Numbered from the stretch's first letter, positions 1 through 7,545 are shown. The stretch: DNA of 17,349 nucleotides from CAYSBK01 sp964429265 (GCA_964429265.1 CAYSBK010000031.1:1-17349); one strand, 5' to 3'. Program-made: numbers and translations. Notes: a model not told the origin generated them from the letters alone.

Positions 1-250
1 CTGGCTCCCCTGCCGAGCGCGACTCGATCCATCCGAATTGTCCTGCGTCGGTATATGTGCCGGCGTGCACGAAGAAACTGCATCGTAAGCCACCGGCATC
101 GATCAATCCATAGAGTCAAAATAGCCTCACGGCAACGTCTGGGGCTGCAACGGATTGCGGACAATCCACTTTATCATCCCTTTGCCGCACTCAGGGCTGG
201 GTCTTCGCTTTCCTGGTTCCGACACGGCCGCGCCAAGGCAGCGCACCCGG
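1..250. other. Region without a supportable gene
   Basis: No reading frame here resembles a protein I recognise; the short open frames on both strands are arginine-rich and low in information. I see no tRNA cloverleaf, rRNA segment or insertion-sequence end. A 19-base partly palindromic motif lies at 178-196 (separate entry). The stretch lies where the 3' part of the DUF169-like gene would be expected, so it may be decayed coding sequence or sequence that replaced it. Confidence 0.5.
178..196. repeat. Possible short dispersed palindromic repeat
   Basis: The motif CCCTTTGCCGCACTCAGGG has 4-base complementary ends (CCCT/AGGG) around an 11-base middle. It resembles in layout the short CCCTTCGAC...GCTCAGGG-type elements scattered through many environmental bacterial genomes. 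On the plus strand it translates to PFAALRAGS-like peptides that recur in spurious predicted proteins. Only one copy is visible in the window, so repeat status rests on recollection rather than on a second copy here. Confidence 0.25.
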
Positions 251-559
251 CTACAGCGTGGCCGATCTCAGCACGGGCGACTTCTTGTACCGCTCGCCTT
301 CGACCTTGCCTGCGACGCCGTAAGACAGAAAGTATTCAAAATCCGGCATAAGCTCGCCGCCGAACCCGACGTATCGCCTGCCGCCGACGCAGCCGACCGA
401 CTTGGCGTCGAAGCACAGGCTCTTGCCCACGCGGACCTTCGCAAGCTCGGCGAAGATGCACCAGTGCCCACGCGGCCGCTTGACCATCTCGGCCCCGGCC
501 AATAGCTGTACTGAGTTTTCTCCCCGGCCGGAAAGTATAGCGCTATGATAATCATACAA
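251..559 (-). pseudogene. DUF169-like protein, probably truncated
   Basis: The frame is open from about 604 down to the TAG at 251-253; its only nearby start is a TTG at 559, which gives 102 residues. The middle of the product has the pattern I associate with DUF169 (COG2043) proteins: a GKSLCFD stretch, then GC-x-GG followed by VGFGG, then FEYFLSYG, then GERYKKSP. The family is of unknown function and its members are usually well over 200 residues. Here the match ends abruptly after GERYKKSP, only eight residues before the stop, and neither of the other two minus-strand frames downstream continues it. It lies 54 bases or more after the ilvN stop on the same strand. A remnant of a broken gene is the simplest reading; a genuinely short protein is possible. 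The family call is from motif memory only. Confidence 0.45.
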
Positions 560-657
560 ATCGGCGCGATACGGTAAAGACTTTTCGCCGTAAGGACCAC
601 GGAATTACGGTTTTTGGCTCGGCGTTTCTGTTGCCGCCTCACCGTGTGCTGCGGTGC

Positions 658-1149
658 CTACCCGGTCTCGGCTTTCGTGTAGCGGGCCATTGCGATGGTG
701 CCGGTTCGCGCAACGCCCTTGATGCCATAGGGTTTGCACGCCCTGATGAAGGCCTCGATTTTTGCTTCCGGGCCGCTTACTTCGACCATAAGGGACTTCG
801 GGCCGATATCAACCACCTTGCCTTTGAACATTTCGATAAGCGAGTGGATCTCGGCGCGCTTCTCGGGCACGGCGGAAATGCTTATCAGCATCAGGTCCCG
901 CGCGACGACCGGCTGGCCTGCAAAGTCCTGCACTTTCACGACCGGCACAATCTTCGCCAGTTGCTTTCGCACCTGTTCGACGACCCTGTCGTCGCCGATT
1001 ACAACGATGGTCATCCGGCTGAGGTCCGGGTCCTCGGTCCGGCCGACCGCCAGCGAGTCGATATTGAACGCCCGCGCCGCGAACATCCCCGCCACGTGCG
1101 CCAGGACGCCGGGCTTGTTCTCAACCAGTGCACTGAGTATATGCTTCAT
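658..1149 (-). CDS. ilvN: Acetolactate synthase small (regulatory) subunit
   Basis: This 163-residue protein is the regulatory subunit of acetohydroxyacid synthase, the first common enzyme of valine, leucine and isoleucine synthesis. It activates the catalytic IlvB subunit and in known members confers feedback inhibition by valine. An ACT domain fills about residues 1-75, opening with LVENKPGVLAHVAGMF and the N-I-D-S-L strand typical of the family; the C-terminal ACT-like half ends in the hallmark PYGIKGVARTGTIAMAR. The length is normal for IlvH/IlvN (about 160). The ATG at 1147-1149 is 44 bases after the ilvB stop, with a GGGAAGAG stretch upstream as a possible ribosome site. Large then small subunit on one strand is the classic operon order. 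The symbol ilvH would be equally valid. Confidence 0.95.
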   Translation of the reverse strand: MKHILSALVENKPGVLAHVAGMFAARAFNIDSLAVGRTEDPDLSRMTIVVIGDDRVVEQVRKQLAKIVPVVKVQDFAGQPVVARDLMLISISAVPEKRAEIHSLIEMFKGKVVDIGPKSLMVEVSGPEAKIEAFIRACKPYGIKGVARTGTIAMARYTKAETG

Positions 1150-1193
1150 CGTTCAGCTCTTCCCAATCGTCGTTAGCGATTCGGCGATTCGCC

Positions 1194-2921
1194 TCAGGCC
1201 AGCCGCTCAAGTATCTCAAGCCCGTCCATTTCGTCGAGGCTCTTGCCCGCGGCAACCATCGGCCAGACATTCTCCTCGCGCTCGATCCGAAAATCAACCA
1301 CGCAGGGTTGTTTCTCCTTCAGCGCCTGCGCGATAACCTTCGGCACGTCCGCCTTCTTATCGACCGTGTAACCAACCGCCCCCAGCGCCCGAGCAACCTC
1401 GGCGTAATCTGGATTCGACAGGTAGCTCTTCGAGTAACGCTTGTTGTAAAAAAGCTCCTGCCACTGCCGGACCATCCCCATGTAGCCGTTGTTCAGTATG
1501 CAGACCTTTATCGGCAGCTTGTTCTCCACCGCCGTGCAAAGCTCGGTCATAGTCATATTGAAACTGTGGTCCCCGTCGATGTCGATGACGGTCCGGCCGG
1601 GACAGCCCACCTGCGCACCTATCGCCGCAGGCAGCCCGAAACCCATCGTCCCCAGCCCGCCCGAACTTATCAATTGCCGCGGCCTGCTGAACTTGTAGAA
1701 CTGCGCCACCCACATCTGGTTCTGCCCGACCCCCGTGGTAACTATCGCCTTGCCGTCCGTTTGGCGACACAGCTCTTCGATCACGTACTGAGGCTTCACG
1801 GTCGAACCGTTGTTGTCATACCGGAAGGGATACTTCCGCTTCCACTGCGCGATTTGCTTGAACCAATCGGCCCTTTCGACATATTCAACCTCGTTGACCA
1901 GCTCGGCCAGTATTTCCCTGGCGTCGCCGACAACCGGAATATCGACGTGAACGTTCTTGGAGATGCTCGACGCATCGATGTCGATATGAATAATCCTGGC
2001 GTTCGGCGCAAAGCTCTTGACCTTGCCGGTGACCCTGTCGTCGAAGCGCGCCCCGACTGCAATCAGCAAATCGCATTGCTGAACGGCGTAGTTGGCGTAG
2101 GCCGACCCGTGCATCCCAAGCATATCCAGCGACTCCGGCCGCCGCTGGTCGAAGCTGCCCAGTGCCATAAGCGTCATCGCCACCGGCAGGTGCGCCTTTT
2201 CCGCCAGCGCCCGCAATTCCTCGTGGGCGTTGGCGGTGGTCACTCCTCCGCCGACGTAAAGCACCGGACGCTTCGACTCGTTTATTGCCCGCGCTGCAGC
2301 CAGTATCTGCCGCTTGTGACCCTTGGTCTTCACGTGGTAGCCGCGCAGCTTCATCTCTGTGCCGGCGTTGTCACGGCATTTCGCAACCTCGACGTCAACC
2401 GGTATATCTACCAGCACCGGCCCGGGCCTGCCCGTCGAGGCGATATAAAATGCCTCGCGGATGGTCCGCCCGAGGTCGCGCACGTCCTTGACGATGCAAT
2501 TGTACTTCGTCACCGGGCGCGTGATACCCGTGATGTCGGCCTCCTGGAAGGCGTCGTTGCCGATAAGTTCCGTTCGTACCTGCCCCGTAAGCGCAACCAC
2601 CGGCACCGAGTCCATCATTGCGGTCGCCAGACCCGTCGTCAGGTTGCACGCGCCGGGTCCGCTGGTGGCCACCACCACGCCCACTCTGCCCGTTGCACGC
2701 GCGTAGCCGTCGGCCATATGGCAGCCACCTTGCTCGTGCCGCGGGATCACAAAATTGATGGGTGCGTCGTAAAGCCTGTCGAACAGCGGCAGCACCACTC
2801 CGCCCGGATATCCGAACATCGTCTCGACGCCGAGATCAACAAGCGTATCGACGATAATCTGGGAACCTGTCTTGAGGGAGATTTGCCCCGCGGCGGCCGG
2901 GACCGAGGACCTGGCTTTCAT
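1194..2921 (-). CDS. ilvB: Acetolactate synthase large (catalytic) subunit
   Basis: The 575-residue product is the catalytic subunit of acetohydroxyacid synthase. It condenses two pyruvates, or pyruvate and 2-oxobutyrate, using thiamine diphosphate, magnesium and FAD in the cytoplasm. Seen directly: the N-terminal pyrimidine-binding domain with GYPGG and RHEQ (catalytic Glu63), then ATSGPGACNLTTGLA, the central domain with GARFDDRVTGK, and the C-terminal ThDP motif starting GD-H-SF at 450 and ending NN at 477-478. The usual GDG reads GDH; the third position is known to vary (yeast has GDA), so activity is still expected. MVRQWQELFY follows as in true AHAS enzymes, separating it from other ThDP enzymes. 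The ATG at 2919-2921 follows an AGGAAAGGG ribosome site. A promoter and structured leader lie upstream, and ilvN follows after 44 bases. Confidence 0.96.
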   Translation of the reverse strand: MKARSSVPAAAGQISLKTGSQIIVDTLVDLGVETMFGYPGGVVLPLFDRLYDAPINFVIPRHEQGGCHMADGYARATGRVGVVVATSGPGACNLTTGLATAMMDSVPVVALTGQVRTELIGNDAFQEADITGITRPVTKYNCIVKDVRDLGRTIREAFYIASTGRPGPVLVDIPVDVEVAKCRDNAGTEMKLRGYHVKTKGHKRQILAAARAINESKRPVLYVGGGVTTANAHEELRALAEKAHLPVAMTLMALGSFDQRRPESLDMLGMHGSAYANYAVQQCDLLIAVGARFDDRVTGKVKSFAPNARIIHIDIDASSISKNVHVDIPVVGDAREILAELVNEVEYVERADWFKQIAQWKRKYPFRYDNNGSTVKPQYVIEELCRQTDGKAIVTTGVGQNQMWVAQFYKFSRPRQLISSGGLGTMGFGLPAAIGAQVGCPGRTVIDIDGDHSFNMTMTELCTAVENKLPIKVCILNNGYMGMVRQWQELFYNKRYSKSYLSNPDYAEVARALGAVGYTVDKKADVPKVIAQALKEKQPCVVDFRIEREENVWPMVAAGKSLDEMDGLEILERLA

Positions 2922-2979
2922 AATTGTCCCTTTCCTGATAAACCAACGTTATTCCGGTCAACTATAGCTTTGCAGGCGG

Positions 2980-3032
2980 CCCCCGCTTCCTCACCTGCTT
3001 TCAACCCGAAAGCAAGTGAAGTCAGGCGGGGG
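2980..3032 (-). promoter_or_regulatory. Large hairpin in the ilvB leader RNA
   Basis: Read on the ilvB strand, CCCCCGC (3032-3026) pairs with GCGGGGG (2986-2980). Inside a 4x2 internal loop is a further stem of about 14 pairs, including CACTTGCTTTC with GAAAGCAGGTG (one G-U), closed by a 5-base GGGTT loop. The hairpin is about 53 bases long, ends 58 bases before the ilvB ATG, and lies inside the leader predicted from the promoter at 3117-3146. No run of T follows, so it is not a simple terminator. An attenuator component, protein-binding site or mRNA-stability element are all possible; the structure is seen, the role is not. Confidence 0.5.
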
Positions 3033-3084
3033 TTTCGTGCCCTGCCATAATCCCGAAACTCCGCAACCTGCGGATCTCAGGACG

Positions 3085-3110
3085 ACATCGGCCCCATCCG
3101 GCGCCGATGC
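3085..3110 (-). promoter_or_regulatory. Hairpin at the predicted 5' end of the ilvB transcript
   Basis: On the minus strand GCATCGGC (3110-3103) pairs with GCCGATGT (3092-3085), seven Watson-Crick pairs plus one G-U, around a 10-base loop. The predicted start point (about 7 bases after the -10 box) is near 3110, so the RNA would begin almost directly with this stem. A second small stem, CCGCA/TGCGG with a 3-base loop, follows at 3073-3061. Such 5' stems often protect mRNA or form part of attenuators; which applies here cannot be told. Confidence 0.35.
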
Positions 3111-3116
3111 CCAGAT

Positions 3117-3146
3117 ATTATACGAAAGAAACCGGCGTTCCGTCAA
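3117..3146 (-). promoter_or_regulatory. Predicted ilvB-ilvN promoter
   Basis: On the minus strand there is a -35 box TTGACG (3146-3141), an 18-base spacer and a perfect -10 box TATAAT (3122-3117). Five of six and six of six bases match the sigma70 consensus. It faces ilvB and implies a leader of about 190 bases containing the hairpins annotated separately. No leader peptide rich in Leu, Val or Ile codons is visible in that leader. Confidence 0.6.
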
Positions 3147-3182
3147 CCTTAATTTCGGCAATTTGACGCCTTTCGATGACCA

Positions 3183-3226
3183 TTTTTCGCTTACCACCGC
3201 CCACAAGGGCCTCGCCCGCCGAAAAA
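3183..3226. repeat. Inverted repeat between ilvB and the NifU-like gene
   Basis: TTTTTCG (3183-3189) is matched by CGAAAAA (3220-3226), seven perfect pairs with a 30-base spacer. It lies upstream of the ilvB promoter and just before the -10 box of the NifU-like gene. A regulator-binding site is possible. As a terminator it would have its T-run on the wrong side for either strand. Chance cannot be excluded for arms this short. Confidence 0.25.
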
Positions 3227-3251
3227 GCTGGCCGCCGCCGGCCGCATCCGC

Positions 3252-3285
3252 TATAATGCAACCGGCAATTTAAAATTATCAGGAG
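3252..3285 (+). promoter_or_regulatory. -10 box and ribosome site of the NifU-like gene
   Basis: A perfect TATAAT at 3252-3257 is followed by an AGGAG ribosome site at 3281-3285, seven bases before the ATG at 3293. No convincing -35 box is present at 16-19 bases upstream of the -10, so the promoter may depend on an activator or be weak. The implied 5' leader is short, about 28 bases. The ribosome site fixes the start codon. Confidence 0.45.
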
Positions 3286-3292
3286 AACGCCG

Positions 3293-3562
3293 ATGTGTGA
3301 AGAATGCGGCTGCGGCCAGACAGATACCGAACAATCCTTCGAGCAGAAGGTCCGCTCGGCAATCGAGGCGGTTCGACCGGCCCTGCAAAGCCACGGCGGA
3401 GACATCGAACTGGTCGGAACCGACCCAGACAACACCGTCAGGGTCCGCCTGCAGGGCGCCTGTCACGGCTGTCCCGGCGCGACGATGACGCTGACGATGG
3501 GCGTTGAAAGAATACTCAGGGAAAAGATACCCGAGGTCAAACAGGTTATCGCCGTGGAATAA
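3293..3562 (+). CDS. NifU-like Fe-S cluster scaffold protein
   Basis: This 89-residue protein matches the NifU C-terminal (Nfu) domain, a small scaffold or carrier that binds and passes iron-sulfur clusters to apoproteins in the cytoplasm. The core runs from about residue 15 to 89: a helix with IEAVRPALQSHGGDIELV, then strands, then the cluster-binding C57-H-G-C60-P-G motif, closing with the usual helix and IPEVKQVIAV. Stand-alone domains of this size are common (NfuA has an extra N-terminal domain; full NifU is far longer). Unusual is the N-terminus, Met-Cys-Glu-Glu-Cys-Gly-Cys-Gly, whose Cys2, Cys5 and Cys7 copy the CxxCGC nickel site at the start of HypB. It is divergent from ilvB and converges on mtnA, with 12 bases between their stop codons. 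An Fe-S carrier role is well supported; its client proteins are unknown. Confidence 0.88.
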   Translation: MCEECGCGQTDTEQSFEQKVRSAIEAVRPALQSHGGDIELVGTDPDNTVRVRLQGACHGCPGATMTLTMGVERILREKIPEVKQVIAVE

Positions 3563-3574
3563 ACCACCGGGCCG

Positions 3575-4648
3575 TCACCGTCGCAACGCCAGGTGTTCGG
3601 CGATGCGACCGGCCGTCGGTGCCTCGATAACGCCCAGCTCGGTTATTATCGCCGCGATGTTTCCGGCCTCGGTGACATCAAAGGCGGCGTTGTAAACATC
3701 CACCCCCCGCGGGGCGACCTCCACGCCGCCTATCGTCGTGACCTCGGCCCCCGGCCGCTGCTCGATGGGAATATCCCGCCCGCTTTTTATGCTCAAATCG
3801 AATGTGCTCGAAGGCGCCGCCACGTAAAACGGCACGCCGTGCTGGCGCGCAAGGATGCTCAGGCTGTAGGTCCCTATCTTGTTTGCGGTGTCGCCATTGG
3901 CCGCAATGCGGTCGGCGCCCGTTATGACCGCGTCGATTCGGCCCTGCTTCATAAGCCACCCGGCCGCATTATCACAGATAAGCGTCGCCTCGATGCCCGC
4001 CTGCATAAGCTCCCAGGTCGTAAGCCTGGCCCCCTGCAGCAGTGGTCGCGTTTCATCAACGAACACCCTGAAGCGCCCGCCGGCCCTGTGTGCTTCGAAG
4101 ATGACCGCCAGCGCCGTCCCCTGCCCGGCGGTCGCCAAGGCCCCTGCGTTGCAGTGCGTAAGCACGCCGGCCGCCTGCCTTATCAGCTCCCGGCCGTTCA
4201 GGCCTATCCGCCGGCACATATCGACGTCTTCCTGGTAGATGGCGTTCGCCTCCGCCAGCACCGCCTTTCGAAGGCCCGTCGCATCCGCCGCGTTGCTTTC
4301 GGCGTAACGCTTGGCCCGCTCGATGACCCGCTCGACGGACCACGACAGGTTCACCGCCGTCGGCCGCGACGAGCAAAGGTACCGCCCCGTCTGCTCAGCC
4401 GTCGAGAGGCACTGCTCGATGTCCGCATCCGCGCCCAGCTTCTGAAGCCCCAGCACGATCCCGTAACCACCCGCCACGCCGATCGCCGGCGCTCCTCGCA
4501 CCGCGAGCGTCTTTATCGCATCGAAAAGCTCTTCGACATCTCCGCACCTGAGCCTGACAAGCTCACCAGGCAGCCGCCGCTGGTCTATTATCTCCAGGTA
4601 GCCGTCAACATCACCAACCCACTTTAGCGACTGAATCGTCATAGTCAT
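3575..4648 (-). CDS. mtnA: S-methyl-5-thioribose-1-phosphate isomerase
   Basis: The 357-residue product belongs to the aIF-2B/MtnA family and converts methylthioribose-1-phosphate to methylthioribulose-1-phosphate in the methionine salvage pathway (or the related 5-deoxyribose salvage). Seen directly: RGAPAIGVAGGYG at about 51-63, the catalytic-cysteine motif THCNAGALAT with Cys166, DETRPLLQGARLTTWEL near 198-214, and the catalytic-aspartate motif TGADRIAANGDTANKIGTYSL with Asp246. The C-terminal GVDVYNAAFDVT is also typical. These separate it from eIF2B-like regulators and from ribose-1,5-bisphosphate isomerase. The frame is open much further upstream, but the family's N-terminus and the end of uvrA favour the ATG at 4648; an ATG two codons later is an alternative. 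It starts 7 bases after the uvrA stop with no obvious ribosome site, suggesting coupled translation. No other methionine-salvage gene is in the window. Confidence 0.93.
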   Translation of the reverse strand: MTMTIQSLKWVGDVDGYLEIIDQRRLPGELVRLRCGDVEELFDAIKTLAVRGAPAIGVAGGYGIVLGLQKLGADADIEQCLSTAEQTGRYLCSSRPTAVNLSWSVERVIERAKRYAESNAADATGLRKAVLAEANAIYQEDVDMCRRIGLNGRELIRQAAGVLTHCNAGALATAGQGTALAVIFEAHRAGGRFRVFVDETRPLLQGARLTTWELMQAGIEATLICDNAAGWLMKQGRIDAVITGADRIAANGDTANKIGTYSLSILARQHGVPFYVAAPSSTFDLSIKSGRDIPIEQRPGAEVTTIGGVEVAPRGVDVYNAAFDVTEAGNIAAIITELGVIEAPTAGRIAEHLALRR

Positions 4649-4655
4649 AGCCGGC

Positions 4656-7535
4656 TCAGCCCGTCCGCCTTTGCGGCTCCCTGCCGCCGGCGGCCTCGGC
4701 CTGTAGCTTCTTCCGAAGGTACCTGGCCGTGTAGCTCTTGCGCTTCTTGATAATCTCCTCCGGCGAACCCTGTGCCACCACCTCGCCGCCGGCGTCGCCC
4801 CCTTCGGGGCCAAGGTCGATTATGTAATCCGCCATCTTCACCACGTCAAGGTTATGCTCGATCACCACCACCGTGTTGCCGTAATCCGTCAGCCGGCCGA
4901 GAACGTTGAGCAGGTTCTCTATATCGGCAAAATGCAACCCCGTCGTCGGCTCATCCAGCACGTATAACGTGTGGCCCGTCGCGGCCTTGCCAAGCTCGGC
5001 CGCAAGCTTGACCCGCTGGGCTTCACCGCCCGACAGCGTCGTCGAAGATTGCCCAAGCTGCATATACCCAAGCCCAACATCCGCAAGCATCTGCAACAGC
5101 CGAACGATATTCGGGAAGTTCTCGAAAAACTTCAACGCCTGCTCGATCCGCATATCCAGCACCTCCGCGATGTTCTTGCCGCGGTAGGTGACCTGGAGCG
5201 TCTGCGGGTTGTAGCGGGTGCCCTTGCACGTCTCGCACGTTACGTAAACGTCCGGCAGAAAATGCATCTCTATCTTCTTCGTGCCCTGGCCCTTGCAGGC
5301 CTCGCAGCGGCCCCCTTTGACGTTGAAGCTGAATCGCCCAGGCTTGTAGCCCCGTATCTTGGCTTCCCGCGTCATCGAAAACAGCTTACGTATCAGGTCG
5401 AAAACGCCGGTGTACGTGGCAGGGTTGCTGCGCGGCGTCCTGCCTATCGGCGACTGGTCGATTTCGATAACCTTGTCGATTTGCCCGGCGCCGAGGATTT
5501 GCTTGTGCCGGCCGGGCTTGTCGCGCGAGCCGTACAACCGCCGCCTCAGCGCACGCAGCAGAATCTGGCTGACCAACGTGCTCTTGCCGGACCCGGAAAC
5601 ACCCGTCACGCACGTGAACACACCCAGCGGAAACTTCACGTCGATGTTCTTGAGGTTGTTCTCCGCCGCAAGCTTGACCTCGATGCAACGGTTCAGGTCG
5701 TACTTCCTGCGCTTTCTGGGCATCGGTATCACGCGCCTGCCGGCAAGGTACTGCCCCGTCAGCGACCTGCGGCAGCGGACAATGTCCGCCAGCTTGCCCT
5801 GGGCAACCACCTCGCCGCCGTTGGCACCGGCTGCCGGGCCGATGTCAATTACGTGGTCGGCGCTTCGTATGATGTCTTCGTCATGTTCGACCACTATCAC
5901 CGTGTTGCCGATGCGACTGAGCCTTCGAAGTATGCCCAGCAGCCGGTCGTTGTCCCTCTTGTGCAAACCTATCGTCGGCTCATCCAGCACGTAACAAACG
6001 CCCACCAGCCCGCTGCCGACCTGTGTCGCCAGGCGAATCCGCTGTGCCTCACCGCCCGAAAGCGTGCTGCTTCTTCGGTCCAGCGTCAGGTACCCCAGCC
6101 CCACGTCCACCATAAATTTGAGCCGCGCGTTTATCTCCTTCAGTATCGGTGCCGCAATCGTCGCCCGCTCGGCGTCCAAACGCAACTGCTTGAAAAACTG
6201 CTGGGCCTTTTCGATGCTCAACTGCGCCAACTCGTGGATGGTCTTGCCGCCCACCGTAACCGCCATCGCCTCGGGTCGAAGCCTCGCGCCCTTGCAACTG
6301 CGGCAGGGCTGCTCCGAAAGGTAATTGTGAAGCCTGGCCTTGACGAACTCGCTGGTGGTCGTCCGCCAGCGCCTCTCCAGGTTCGCCAGAACTCCCTCGA
6401 ACCAGAATCCGTAGCGTCTCTCGTCGGCCGCCGTCGTGCCGTACATCAGGATGCGCCTGGCCTCACCCGGCAGTTTCTCAAACGGCACCGACTTGCTTAT
6501 GCCCATATTCCTGCAGAAACGCTTCACAAGCCGGTTGTAGTAGATGTTCATCCGCTTGCCGCCCTTGCGCCACGCATCAATCGCGCCGTTCTCCAGCGAC
6601 ACCGTCTTGTCGGGCACCACCAGGTCCGGGTCGAACTCCAGAATCGTCCCAAGCCCGTCGCAGCTGCGGCAGGCGCCGTACGGACTGTTGAAACTGAAAA
6701 GCCTCGGCGAAAGCTCCGCAAGGCTGGCCTGCGGGTGCTTTGCACAGGCAAACTTTTCGCTGTAAACAAGCTCTTTCCACTCGCCCTTGTCCTGCTCGTC
6801 GCCGGGTGACTGAACCAGCACGATTATCACCCCGTCGCCCAGTTTCAGCGCCGTCTCCACCGAGTCCGCAAGCCGAGTCCGAATCGACTCGCGGATTATC
6901 AACCTGTCCACCACCGCCGAGATGTCGTGCTTCTTGTTCTTGTCAAGCTCCGGAACGCCCCGCACGTCGTAAACCTGCCCGTCCACCCGCGCACGCACGA
7001 AGCCCTGTCGCTGAATCCCCGCGAGCACGTCCTTGTGCTCACCCTTCCTGCCGACCACCAGCGGCGCGCAGACCTGCACTTTTGTCCCTTCGGGATGACC
7101 CAGTATCGACTCGACTATCTGGCTGGCGTGCTGGCTGCTTATCTCGCTGCCGCAGACCCAGCAGTGCGGAACCCCGGCCCTGGCGAAAAGAAGCCGAAAG
7201 TAGTCGTATATCTCCGTCGTGGTCGCAACCGTCGAACGCGGGTTGCTGCTGGCACTGCGCTGCTCGATGGCAATGGTCGGCGGCAACCCCGTGATTTCCG
7301 AAACCGCCGGCTTCTGCATCTGCTCCAGAAACTGCCGCGCATAGGCGCTTAGCGACTCGACGTACTTGCGCCGACCCTCGGCGTAAACCGTGTCGAACGC
7401 CAGCGAACTTTTGCCCGAGCCGCTTATCCCCGTTATCACCACCAGCTTATCACGCGGTATGCTCAGGTTGATATTCTTGAGATTGTGCTCGGCCGCTCCG
7501 ATTATCTTTATGGCTTTCTCTTCGCCCCTGGCCAT
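4656..7535 (-). CDS. uvrA: Excinuclease ABC subunit A
   Basis: UvrA is the damage-sensing ATPase of nucleotide excision repair; it scans DNA as a dimer and loads UvrB. The 959-residue product has the full double ABC layout: Walker A at 36-43 (GISGSGKS), first signature LSGGEAQ at 492-498 with Walker B before DEPTIGLH, second Walker A GVSGSGKS at 645-652, second signature at 834-840 with DEPTTGLHF. Zinc-binding sets are visible: C125/C128 with C411/C414, C264/H267 with C289/C292, and C744/C747 with C767/C770. The second set uses Cys-x-x-His instead of Cys-x-x-Cys, a substitution seen in other UvrA proteins. The frame is open to 7631, but an AAGGAG ribosome site 10 bases before the ATG at 7535 and the family's N-terminus fix the start. 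It is divergent from nfi and followed by mtnA. Confidence 0.97.
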   Translation of the reverse strand: MARGEEKAIKIIGAAEHNLKNINLSIPRDKLVVITGISGSGKSSLAFDTVYAEGRRKYVESLSAYARQFLEQMQKPAVSEITGLPPTIAIEQRSASSNPRSTVATTTEIYDYFRLLFARAGVPHCWVCGSEISSQHASQIVESILGHPEGTKVQVCAPLVVGRKGEHKDVLAGIQRQGFVRARVDGQVYDVRGVPELDKNKKHDISAVVDRLIIRESIRTRLADSVETALKLGDGVIIVLVQSPGDEQDKGEWKELVYSEKFACAKHPQASLAELSPRLFSFNSPYGACRSCDGLGTILEFDPDLVVPDKTVSLENGAIDAWRKGGKRMNIYYNRLVKRFCRNMGISKSVPFEKLPGEARRILMYGTTAADERRYGFWFEGVLANLERRWRTTTSEFVKARLHNYLSEQPCRSCKGARLRPEAMAVTVGGKTIHELAQLSIEKAQQFFKQLRLDAERATIAAPILKEINARLKFMVDVGLGYLTLDRRSSTLSGGEAQRIRLATQVGSGLVGVCYVLDEPTIGLHKRDNDRLLGILRRLSRIGNTVIVVEHDEDIIRSADHVIDIGPAAGANGGEVVAQGKLADIVRCRRSLTGQYLAGRRVIPMPRKRRKYDLNRCIEVKLAAENNLKNIDVKFPLGVFTCVTGVSGSGKSTLVSQILLRALRRRLYGSRDKPGRHKQILGAGQIDKVIEIDQSPIGRTPRSNPATYTGVFDLIRKLFSMTREAKIRGYKPGRFSFNVKGGRCEACKGQGTKKIEMHFLPDVYVTCETCKGTRYNPQTLQVTYRGKNIAEVLDMRIEQALKFFENFPNIVRLLQMLADVGLGYMQLGQSSTTLSGGEAQRVKLAAELGKAATGHTLYVLDEPTTGLHFADIENLLNVLGRLTDYGNTVVVIEHNLDVVKMADYIIDLGPEGGDAGGEVVAQGSPEEIIKKRKSYTARYLRKKLQAEAAGGREPQRRTG

Positions 7536-7545
7536 CGGCGAACTT

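Noticed and set aside
268..642. Open frame of 124 codons overlapping the DUF169-like frame on the same strand
   Set aside because: Its product is Ser/Arg/Ala-rich and matches nothing, while the overlapping frame carries conserved-looking motifs.
640..656. Hairpin CACCG/CGGTG just after the ilvN stop, considered as a terminator
   Set aside because: The stem has only five pairs and no T-run follows on the ilvN strand.
1308..3050. Open frame of 580 codons on the plus strand across ilvB
   Set aside because: It lies antisense to a fully convincing ilvB, its product is Arg/His/Pro-rich with no family motif, and GC-rich genes commonly leave such open complementary frames.
2922..3110. T-box riboswitch or branched-chain leader peptide before ilvB
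   Set aside because: No T-box-like conserved sequence, no terminator T-run and no short frame enriched in Leu, Val or Ile codons was found.
4971..6809. Open frame of 612 codons on the plus strand across uvrA
   Set aside because: It is a complementary-strand shadow of uvrA with no recognisable domain and low-complexity Arg/Leu/Ala composition.
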